64,000 nt of DNA from Cymodocea nodosa (Eukaryota > Streptophyta > Magnoliopsida > Alismatales > Cymodoceaceae), in the NCBI GenBank assembly GCA_036874045.1, contig CM072336.1:12829001-12893000 (forward strand), in the 5' to 3' direction. Shown here piece after piece: positions 54,389-64,000 of this stretch (the stretch's first letter is position 1; each line of letters opens with the position of its first letter). The translations under genes were made by a program, and so were the position numbers. The notes under the pieces were generated by a model. The model searched no databases and was not told the DNA's origin. It worked only from the letters and a program-made list of their open reading frames with translations.

Positions 54389-55838
54389 TGTTAAGTGCTA
54401 ATTTGTACATCAATTATATACATATTTCATACAAGTTATGTTCTTAAAGTTCATATATATGTATTCTTACATTGAATTTCATATGATACAAATTTTGCAT
54501 AAATTATTGAATATTAGATTACGATTATGAAATAGACACAAATTAAACTCATTATATATTCATACAACTTATTGAAAATAAGTTAACATGAGTGGCCATG
54601 TGTAGGATATTTCTTTTGTTCATTAAATGTTATTTCAAGTAAGATAGATCTTATTTATGGAATAAGTCATATGGGCATTCTTAGAACTTCAAGTATGAAA
54701 CACACATATAAAAGCAAGACTAGGGAAACTCTTGAAGCATCTTTCATTCTATCCAAGGTTGTCACCTCCTCTAAAGAACTCATGCTCCACCTTGTGCAAG
54801 AGACTTTCTCCGTCAATTTTCCTCAAGGTGTGAAGAAAGACAAGGTACGACCTCTCTTCTTCGGTCTTGGCATAAGGGAAGTGTGGTGGATGACTAGGCT
54901 TGTGTTTGGTGTGGTGCAAGCTTCAAGAAGAAAGGTCAACATCCTCTTAAGGTGTCTCCCCTCCTCGATTTGGATCTCCAAGTATGAGGAACGACAAGGG
55001 CTACATAGAAGATGGTGAAATCGACGCATAAAGTGATGTTAGTGGTGTTGTGGACCTCTCTTCTTTGATGAAACTTTCTTGGTGTGACAACAAGATTTGG
55101 TTTTGTGTGGAGAACAACTAAGATTCCCTCCTCAACATTTCTTGGCCTCATTTTATGCTAGATCTTAAGGTAAAGATGGAAGAAAAGGAAATATGAATTT
55201 TGTATGATGACTGCATTTTTTGTTCGCCAAGCGATGTGATTTGTGCGTGCTTACTAAATTTGGTGTTGGTAGCAATGTACGACGATTTTGATTTTGAAAT
55301 TTCAAGGGATAAAAGGAAGACTCAAGGACCTTTCCAAAATATATTTTCTCGTGAATTTACAGTAACCATACTGGAAGGATGAAGAGTCAAAAATTCTGTG
55401 TAAATCTATGACTCCAGGAATGGAAAGTCTAGTTGTCATGATCCTAATTGATTGATTTTTGTAATTAGCTTTTATGGAAAGTGTGATTTGAATTTCAAAC
55501 GTGTATATCTACATTTCTACTTAATATTTGACTCATTTAAAGTGTCATAATGATTAGGAGAGAGGGTAAATAATGATATATGATGTAGAAACCTCAATGA
55601 CCCCAAGAGTAACTACATTTGTTAATTTATGAGTGCATTTTGTGTTATTTTTAAAGGTTATGTGTTGTGACTTGATTTAAAATCTTGATGAATGAATTGA
55701 TTTGATAAATCTAAAACCTTATGGATTTGACCTATACTCGCCGAAGTATACTATAATTGCATTGTATGCTTGCGATTATTTTTTAAAACATGGTTTTCAG
55801 ATATTAGCTTAATTTTCTATCTATCAAAAACCACTACA
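54389..55838 (+). repeat. 5' LTR (about 1450 bp) of a gypsy element
   Basis: Begins TGTTAAGTGCTAATTTG and ends CCACTACA just before the primer site. A 300-bp internal block (54885-55185) is repeated at 63565-63865. The matching 3' LTR was not found in the window. Confidence 0.7.
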
Positions 55839-55844
55839 AGTTTT

Positions 55845-55862
55845 TGACACCATTGCCGAGGA
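55845..55862 (+). promoter_or_regulatory. tRNA-Asp-type primer-binding site
   Basis: TGACACCATTGCCGAGGA. Athila/Tat elements normally carry TGGCGCCGTTGCCGGGGA. All four differences are G-to-A. Confidence 0.8.
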
Positions 55863-56137
55863 ATTTAGTATTTATTCAAAAATTTTCTTCAAGATGTTTA
55901 GATTTCTTTTCTGGTTATTGTTTAATATGAAACTTTCATGTTGGTAATTATGCAAGATTATGTGTGAATTGTAATTTATTTTTGTTAGATGTTTTATTGA
56001 TATAGTCTATTTCTTGTTATCAATGAGTAGTAATATCATTGATGTGTTGTGTTCTCACTTAATTGCTTTATTGCTGTAAAGTTAGTTTATATTTTCTATC
56101 ACTTGGGGAAATTAAAAAGAATCAATAAAAATTAGGT

Positions 56138-59100
56138 TTGTTAACTCTTCTATTTTATTATTATTATGTTGTCTGTTCTGTTATGGATAGTCAATCTCCT
56201 AGTGAATTTACATTTCCATCTGATTTTCAAGATATAGATTTAAATAATGCATGTTCAAAATGTTATCTAAATGAACATGATGCTAGTAGATATCAATTTT
56301 ATATGTTTGAAAATGAAATAGGTCATGTGGCAAGTAATGAAAATGAGCATGAAAGAAATTATTTGTCTAATATGTCATACATCTCATATGAATTCTAATT
56401 TATTTACTAGTGCATCTGAAGTAAATGATAATATTTCTAGTTGTGCATCATATATTGATTTAACTGATGATATTTCTAAGTTTAATAAAATACTAGGGAA
56501 TATTAAGGAAAAAGACTTAAGTAAATCAAATGATATAGATTTATTGAGTGACGCAACAAAAGTGGATGTTTTTGTTACTTTAAGGTCGGGTAAGGAAATG
56601 ATTAATCCTATAGTTGAATCTACACCATCTTTAATTTCTAGAGAAGAACCTAGTGTCGAGCCATTAAATTTAAATTCTAATATTCAATCTAGAATACTTG
56701 TAATTAATTCTAGTGAACCTAAAGGGAAGCAAGTAATCGATACATCTTTAGAGCCTTTAAATTCATCTAGTGCTCTATATCCTAATAGACTTAGAATCGA
56801 ACCAACTATTAATCATATGGATAAAATTAGACAAACTTTTGAGCAAGTAAAAGTTAATATTCCTTTGTTAGAGTTGATTCAAAAAAGTCCATCTCATACT
56901 AAATATTTAAAAGAATTATGTATTAAAAAGAGAACTAAGAAAATTATTAAGAATGTGAGTTTAGCAAAAGTAGGTAGTTCTTATTTTTGTACCCATCTTC
57001 CTAAGAAGTATAGTAATCCTGGCAACCTAACTATTTCATGTGTTATAAGAAATACTCATTTTGAAAGAGCTTTATTAGATTTAGGAGTTGCAATGAATGT
57101 CATGTCTTCTAATGTTTATGAAGACTTAGGTCTTTCTTGCCTGCAACTTACTAGAATAGTGATTTGTTTAGCAGATCATTCCTTTAGAATACCTTTAGGG
57201 GTAGTTGAAAATCTTCTTATTGGAATACAAAATTTTGTTTATGCCATAGACTTTATGGTAACAGAAAACCAACCTATATCTAACATTAAGAATGGTACAC
57301 CTCTAATTTTAATGAGACCTTTCTTAGCTACATTGGATGCATATATTGGCTATAGGTAGGGAATCATGCAAATATCTTATGGTAATCAAAGGACAAAGTT
57401 AAATATTTTTAAGATGAATGATGAGATGAAAGATCAAATTGAGGGAGATTGTGAAGTAAAATTATTAGATATTTTTCACACACTTGATTATAACATAAAA
57501 TGTGAGTTAAATGAAGAACAAGATTTTGGACTCCAAGGAGAAGAGTTTATATCTATTAGTGAGAGTGAGGATGAATTACCTATAATAGACAATGAATTTC
57601 AAAATAATAAAGAGATAGAAATTTTGGAAATAAAACAAGCATTAACTAATGAATCTATTGAAAGAGAACCAATTAAAGAACAAATTGAACTTGAACTTAA
57701 ACATTTGCCATCAGATTTAAAATATATGTACTTAGGAGATAATGAGATGTGGCCAGTCATTATTTTTGCCCATCTATCATTTGAACAAGAATGAGAATTA
57801 ATAAAGGTCATTAAGGATAACAAGAGAACTATTGGATAGACCATGGCAGACATTAGAGGAATTAGTCCTTCTATCTGCACTTATAGAATTCATTTAAATT
57901 CTACCATCTAACTTTCCAGAGAACCTCAAAGGCATTTGAATGTGAATATTAAGGAAGTAATAAGAAAAGAAATTGTGAAGTGATTAGACCATAATATTAT
58001 TTATCCTATATCAAATAGCTCGTGGGTGAGTCCTGTACAAGTGGTTCCTAAGAAGTCAAGAATTATAGTGGTTAAGAATAACAATAAAGAATTGGTTCCA
58101 ACTAGGATACAAACTAAATGGAGAGTTTGTATTGATTATAGAAAACTGAATTAAGCCATTTATAAAGATCATTTTCCATTGCCATTTATAGATCAAATAT
58201 TAGAGAAATTAGTTGACAAAAGTTTTATTGCTTTCTAGATGGTTATTCAGACTATAATTAAATTCATATTACATGTAAGGATCAAGAGAAAATAATATTT
58301 GCATGTCCATTTGAGACATTTGCTTTTCGTCATATGCCATTTGGATTGTGCAATACTCCTACAATATTCCAACAATGTATGACGTAAATATTTTTAGATA
58401 TGATCAACAATTTCTTAGAAGTATTTATGGATGATTTCTCTATTTCTGGATCTTCTTTCCAATATTACTTAAAACACTTAGAGTTGATATTAAAAAGATA
58501 TATAGAAAAATATTTAATGCTTAATTGGGAAAAATGTCATTTTATGGTAAATAAGAGAATAGTTTTAGGGCATATTGTTTCTAGTAAATATTTAGAAGTT
58601 GATAAAATAAAAGTGGATTTAATAACCAACCTACATTTACCTAGAACTATTAAAGATGTAAGAGCATTCTCGGGCCATGCTAGATTTTACCGTCGATTTA
58701 TTAAAAATATTAGCAAAATTGCTCACCCACTTAATGGATTATTAGTTAAAGACCACAAATTTGAGTTTACATCAGAATGTGAAGTCGCTTTCAACTAGCT
58801 TAAAGCAGCATTTTCTTTTGCACCAATTGTACACCCACCTAACTAGGATTATCCTTTTGAACTTATGTATGATGCTTCTAATTATATTGTGTGAGCAATT
58901 TTAGGTCAAAGGATTGATAAGCTACCAAAAGTAATTTATTATGTAAGTAAGACTTTGAATGAAGCCTAAAAGAATTATACTATAACAGAAAAAGAATTTT
59001 TGACAATAGTGTTTGCTTTAGAGAAGTTTAGATCTTATCTTGTAAGTTCACATATTATCATCTATACAGATCATAATGCCTTAAAGTATCTCTTAGCAAA

Positions 59101-60572
59101 CAAGGATGCAAAGCCAAGATTAATTCGATGGATTTTACCATTGTAAATATTTGATTTGAAAATAAAGGATAAAAAAGGATGTGAAAATGTAGTAGCAGAT
59201 CATTTGTCTCGTTTATCTCTTGAAGATTCTTCTAACATCCCTATTAATGATTCATTTTTTGATGAGTATGTCTTTCATGTGAGTACTACACCCTAGTATG
59301 CAGATATTGCTAATTATCTAGTTACAAGAAGGGTACCACCTCATTGGTTTTATCTAGACAAGAAGAGATTTTTGGTGAAATGTAAAGATTGTTATTGGGA
59401 TGATCCTTATCTTTTCAAATCTTGTGCTGATTTAATTGTAAGAATGTGTATTCCCAAGTTTGAAATTGTGAATGTATTGTCTTTTTGTCATGACCAACCT
59501 GAAGGACATTTTGGATCTACTAAGACTGCTGTCAAGATTTTACAATGTAGATTCTTTTGACCAATGTTACATAAGGATGTTTATCAGTATTGTAAGAATT
59601 GTATTGTTTGCCAAAAATCAGGAAAAATTACAAGAAGGAATATAATGTCTTTGAACCTAGTTATTAAAGTAGAAGTTTTTGACGTCTAAGATATTGATTT
59701 TATGGGTCTTTTTTCTAATTCAAAAGGGTATATTTATATTCTTCTAGCTATGGACTATGTTACTAAATGGATTGAAGTAATACCTACTAAAACAAATTTT
59801 AATAAAGTAGTTTGTTATTTTGTGAAGTCTTACATATTTTCTAGATTTGAAGTGCCCAGAGCAATAATTAGTGATAGAGATACACATTTTTGTAATAGAA
59901 TTTTTGAAAGTTTACTAAAAAAAATGGAATTACACATAAATTAGCTACTCTGTACCATCCTTAAACTAATGACAAGTAGAGAATGCTAATAAAATAATAA
60001 AATAAATCTTAGAAAAATTAGTTGGTGTTACTAGGAAAGACTAGGTAAAGAAGTTAGACGATGTTTTGTGGGTTTACCATACTGCCTATACTAGTTTAGG
60101 AATGTCACCTTTTAAAGCAATTTATGGCAAAGTATGTCACCTTCATGTAGAATTGGAACATAAAGCATTATGGGCTATTAAGAAATTAAATATGGATGAA
60201 TTAATTGCTTATAAGAAAAGAAAATTTCAGTTATTAGAATTGAGAAATGAATCATATGAAAATGCAAAAATAGTTAATTAAAAAGCTAAAATTTTTCATG
60301 ATAAAAAAATTTTTAGAAAAAAATTTAAGCTTGATCAACTAGTATTATTGTATAACTCTAGACTTCATCTATTCCCTGGGAAGCTAAGATCACGTTGGAG
60401 TGGTCCTTATAAGGTAAGAGTAGTTTATCCCTATAAAATTGTAGAGATAGAAAATCCTAAAGATAGAAAAATATTTAAAGTTAATGGTTACCGTCTCAAA
60501 CCATTTTTAAATGATCATAAACTTAGAAATTATGAAGTCTTAAATCTAAGCGAGGTTATTTTTGAGCATTAA
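56138..60572 (+). pseudogene. Gypsy pol (Athila/Tat-like), no recognisable gag
   Basis: After a short Asp/Asn-rich leader (56138-56400) the frame gives VTLRSGKE, KVNIPLLELIQKSPSHTKYL and a retropepsin (ALLDLGVAMNVM, Asp at 57078), then ADHSFRIPLGVVENLL. RT has WRVCIDYRKLN near 58120, MPFGLCNTPTIFQQCM and an intact FMDDFSI at 58424. RNase H and ADHLSRLSLED follow. Integrase has its zinc-binding H-H-C-C (59485-59625), IDFMGLF and SDRDTHFCN, with a frameshift just before the catalytic Glu region. The C-terminal [19 protein letters not shown] ends at 60572. At least ten stops lie at conserved Trp or Gln positions. The gag domain expected between primer site and protease is missing. Confidence 0.85.
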
Positions 60573-61860
60573 TGATGAAACTTCCTATTCTTGTGTATAA
60601 TTTTTCTTTTTACATTGTTGTTTTTAATTTTGTAGAACAGTTAGTTTTTTTTTTTTTTGTTAGTTTATTTCAATTAGCATGGATTCTTAAGCAAGGTATG
60701 CACACCCTAACCTTACCTCTTTATGGTACACTTGATTAATACTTTCATTAAGCATTGTTTCTCTAGCATACTACTCAATCTTCATTGTATATTTTAAGAA
60801 TGATGCAATTTTTCTTTATATTATATACATATATAAATCACATGTTAGGTATGGGGGGAGGTGTATTGTTTCCTTACTTGTTGTGGGTTATTTCATTTGT
60901 TTTATCGTCTTCATGTTTTTTCTTGTATCACCTAAATGATTTATTTTATATTGAAGGCAATGCAAACTTTAGGTATAGGAGAGGCATTTGACAATTTTTT
61001 TTCATTTTTGTGTTTTTCTTATTTATTATTTTTTATATGTTGTTAGATCCTAATGGATAGAGTCTTCTTAGATATAATTGAGACCTAGAAGTGAAACCTT
61101 TAAGATAAAACCCTTAACTTTCTAGGGAAGAGAAGAAGAAAATTCAATGTCATCCATATTTTAGAGTTTATATATAATATTGCACTTATATGAGGCATTG
61201 ACTAAAAAGGAATCACTCCTCTTGAAGGGAAACTTAGGTAAGAAGAATTTAGAGACATACCTTGGAATTGTTCCATGAGAATGGTAGAATAAAAAGGATT
61301 TAGATTATATTGTCTGTTCCTACACAATAATGTAGGAGGCAATCTTAAAGGTATAATTGAGGATACAGAATTTCCCCTAATGGTTTTTCTACTAGAGTAG
61401 CCATATCTTCGTTCTCTTTTAAAGAAAGGTTAGCTACACCCCTAAGGATTTTGTTAAAGTCCAATTCAGAAAATATTTTAGTACGCCTCTATGTTGAATA
61501 ATCCTATGTAAGTGTTCTTACTAATCGTTTAGTGCTAGGAGAACGAATCCATGTGCTCATAAACTCTTAAGACAAAGTAAAATAGCAGTAGATTAATTAC
61601 ATACCAGTCTGAAGCTTTGTATTTAGTAAATAGTTGTTGACGGTTGAAGTTGAATCAGCTGCTTCTCCTTATAGTTTCCCAATGAAAATAACATTCTGTT
61701 CTATATTTATAATGCACATCCATAAGGCAAATGAATCTCATTGCAAGAACGTGTTTTGTAACATGTAGTATGGTTCCTATTTTTATGGATACGTGTTCCA
61801 CTTCTAATTTCAAATTTCAGTAACCGCTAAACCCACAAAGTTTCGTTCATGGCTAAAAGA
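60573..61860. other. Non-coding sequence downstream of gypsy pol
   Basis: Includes GGTATGGGGGGAGGTG at about 60847, a purine tract of the kind found after pol in these elements, and otherwise AT-rich DNA. On the minus strand a TATAAATA lies near 61703. No gene called. Confidence 0.45.
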
Positions 61861-61892
61861 ATAATTGTTTAGCTTAATCCACGAACTAACCT

Positions 61893-62033
61893 CGTTGAGT
61901 TACAATTAACTCAACGGACTAGCTTCTATTACTTTTTCTAACTCCACGGACTAACTTCGTTGAGTTACAGTTAACTCAATGGAGTGACTTTATATTCTAT
62001 TATTGACTTCGTGGAGTTAAGGTTAACTCAACG
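61893..62033. repeat. Three short hairpins with 10-bp arms and 4-nt loops
   Basis: CGTTGAGTTA-CAAT-TAACTCAACG at 61893-61916 is perfect. Copies at 61958-61981 and 62010-62033 have one mismatch each. The same motif, more worn, occurs inside the solo LTR at 19473-19496 and nearby at about 20550. Confidence 0.8.
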
Positions 62034-62514
62034 GACTTACTTCATTGAGTTAACGCTTAGCAAATTTTTCTAAAACTTACTCATCGTATTAACTTCTATA
62101 TATATTTTTTCTACATTTTGTCAACCTAAATAAAGTTAAATACATGTCAATAATGCAGTGTTCTAACTTAAACTCATTTAAATTTGAACATTATATGCAT
62201 ATTTAACTTACAGTTCACTTCCTGTTATGCAGAATTTACATTTTACTTTTCAACATGTAGATATATTCAGCATTAACTAATTATCATGCTTTTAGCCATG
62301 TCATTTAGAAAATTTTGTAAATCTCTTAAATAGTCTTAAACATTGTTTAAACAATTATATAATATTCAAGATAGTTCATCAATTATATCATTCATTCTAA
62401 AACACAATTGTAAAAACATTTGAAAAACATTTATTCATTTATATGAATAATTTACATTACAATCAATCAAATATTTTTCATACAAATATAAGTACAAGTA
62501 GACAAACAATACAA

Positions 62515-63620
62515 TTAGTCCTTCTTCCTAAGTTCATCTATTTCCTTTTGAAGTTTATCTAATTGTTGCTCTAATTGATTTATCCTCTCTACAGCTCCTG
62601 TAATGCCTCCAGAAGGTTCAGCAATCTTAGAAGCAGCATAATTTCTGTATTCTTTCGATGAAATGGTTCTTGATCTTATCCTTTTGGATGTCTATTTCGT
62701 GAAATCAATACTATCCACCATTAGTAGTGGAATCAGATCTCCATAAAATAGTTTCTTTTTTATTGCTCTCAGCTTGGAGATAAAAATTGGAGACCAATTA
62801 ATTTTAATTCTGTTTACAACTGCATATGTGGCCCACTTGACAAATTGACTCAGTTCAATATCATGGCCTTATCCTTGGTAGACATTCTTAATCAAAATGT
62901 TAGCTATCATGTGTGCTTTACCATTTAAGTGCTTTAATTTGTTTAATAATGGCACACTAGGATTGATAGCTAAATTGTCCTTGATTTCCTATTCTGTCCA
63001 CTCAACGGCAGTTGTGCTTTCCAAAATTTCTTTCTCTTCATTTTTCTATCCAAAAATGTTGTGGAGAAGTTTTGGTGTTATTTGTACATTAGCTTGCTCC
63101 ACATTAGAAATTAATCCACTTTCTCATTCTCTTAAATTTGCATAGAAGTAGAGCACTAGATTCTCATATACTATATGCCCTCTCTATTGAGAAATAAATT
63201 GCAGTAGACCCTGGAACTCAAATAAATCCTTAATTTCTTGCATACCGTCCTAGTTTACTAACCTACTGTAAATGATATCATAATCCTTAATCTCTTGATA
63301 CTTATAATATGCTTCTTGACTCCAAAAGTGTACTTCATTCATAACTATTACTTTAGTCGGGTTAGGAATTGAATTTGTTGCTCTAGAGGGGTTTGTTCTT
63401 GAATTTCCTCTTCTATGTCTTGAACTTGAATTGGCTAGAAATGCTCTAGAGATTCTTGCATTTTTGCTTCTACTTCTGTTTGTGGTGGAGAGCCGGTAGA
63501 ACTCTCCACTCTTCTCTCTTGAATTCTTTCCAAAATTTGTTGCTCTAGAGGGGTTTGTTTGTGGTGGACAACTAGGCTTGTGTTTGGTGTGGTGCAAGCT
63601 TCAAGAAAGAATGCCAACAT
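62515..63620 (-). pseudogene. Decayed plant transposon-associated protein gene (antisense-ORF type), copy 2
   Basis: The frame begins MLAFFLEACTTPNTSLVVHH at 63620, continues through a Gln/Glu-rich part containing TPLEQQI twice, then NEVHFWSQEAYYKYQEIKDY, FEFQGLLQF, YENLVLYFYANLRE and ITPKLLHNIFG. It ends in a coiled coil (VERINQLEQQLDKLQKEIDE) with a stop at 62517-62515. Several in-frame stops and one or two frameshifts interrupt it. Layout and central motifs match copy 1 at 16259-18330. It runs opposite to the gypsy pol that precedes it, as antisense ORFs of Tat-type elements do, but whether it belongs to that element is not proven. Confidence 0.6.
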
Positions 63621-63865
63621 CCTCTTGTGGTGTCTCCCCTCCTCGATTTAGATCTCCAAGTGTGAGGAACGACAAGGGCTATGTAGAAGATGATGGAATC
63701 GGCGCATAAAGTGATATTGGTGGCATTATGGACCTCTCTTCTTCGATGAAACCTTCTTGGTGTGACAACAAGATTTGGTTTTGTGTGGAGAACAACTAAG
63801 ATTCCCTCCTTAATATTTTTTGGCCTCATTTTATGTTGGATCTTAAGGCAAAAATGGAAGAATAA
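63565..63865. repeat. 300-bp block shared with the gypsy LTR at 54885-55185
   Basis: Both copies run from ACTAGGCTTGTGTTTGG to a segment ending ATGGAAGAA in the same orientation, with scattered transitions. Homology ends sharply on both sides. On the minus strand this copy contains the proposed start of the transposon-protein frame. 63866-64000 shows nothing further. Confidence 0.8.
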
Positions 63866-64000
63866 TTGATCATATATATATTTATACATGTTGTGTGTTG
63901 TTTATTCCAATATCAATCTTGTTTGTGTTGGGTTGATATTTAGGACGTGCTATATATTGTTTGTATGTTTTGTTTTATTTTTCTTATTAAAAACAATAGA

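Larger units (their letters stand above)
50794..64000 (-). other. Third large intron of the CHR19-like gene, at least 13.2 kb
   Basis: An acceptor lies immediately upstream of exon 50793 and no exon for the ATP-binding lobe was found up to the window edge. The segment is filled by LINE, chromovirus and gypsy sequences listed separately. Confidence 0.75.

Noticed and set aside
63565-64000. Intact 3' LTR of the gypsy element at 54389
   Set aside because: Homology is limited to 300 bp and stops on both sides; the LTR start TGTTAAGTGC is absent, so a full 3' LTR is not supported.

Overview
This is nuclear DNA of a flowering plant. It is AT-rich, coding exons are separated by spliceosomal introns, and most of the window is plant-type transposon debris: Ty1/copia, several Ty3/gypsy lineages, L1 and RTE LINEs, a TRIM and a solo LTR. 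I cannot fix the species. Very large repeat-filled introns fit a medium or large genome, but monocot versus eudicot is not decided by what I can read. No CRISPR, tRNA, rRNA, operon or bacterial feature is present.

Only two host genes are visible. At the left edge on the minus strand is a partial, intron-free reading frame for a multi-pass membrane protein of unknown function (1-1036). The second gene is the main result. The last seven coding exons of a CHR19-type SNF2 chromatin remodeler (SMARCAD1/ETL1 group) are spread from 50793 down to 4243 on the minus strand. Every splice site and phase can be read: exons 50793-50608, 50510-50340, 50250-50092, 30859-30785, 30698-30562, 30478-30260 and 4405-4243. 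About 1 kb of coding sequence is divided by four ordinary introns of 83-97 bp and two giant ones of about 19.2 kb and 25.9 kb. The intron upstream of 50793 is also at least 13.2 kb, because its other end is not in the window.

The giant introns hold nearly everything else. The 25.9-kb intron (4406-30259) carries, left to right: an L1 fragment, minisatellites, a Tat-like gypsy RT fragment, a higher-order array of short hairpins (9093-9639), two related copia fragments, a second small hairpin array, a decayed minus-strand gene for a plant transposon-associated protein (16259-18330), a tandem array split by a 1.7-kb solo LTR with target-site duplication, two members of one copia family facing each other (21.1-21.7 kb plus, 26.4-23.1 kb minus), a 28-kb minisatellite and L1 ORF1 zinc knuckles. 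The 19.2-kb intron (30860-50091) holds a chromovirus 3' end, a complete but decayed 4.85-kb copia element with both LTRs, and an RTE LINE cut in two by a 7.6-kb insertion whose empty site can be rebuilt in frame. It also holds LINE tails and a TRIM. The upstream intron (50794 to the edge) holds inverted LINE tails, a second chromovirus end, a gypsy element with a 1.45-kb LTR, a tRNA-Asp-type primer site and pol but no recognisable gag, and a second minus-strand transposon-protein gene next to a trio of hairpins.

Most premature stops in the retroelements are single transitions at Trp or Gln codons, and the primer sites have decayed mainly by C-to-T or G-to-A change. This is the pattern expected of methylated, silenced DNA. 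The remodeler gene must therefore be transcribed and spliced across long stretches of silenced repeats.
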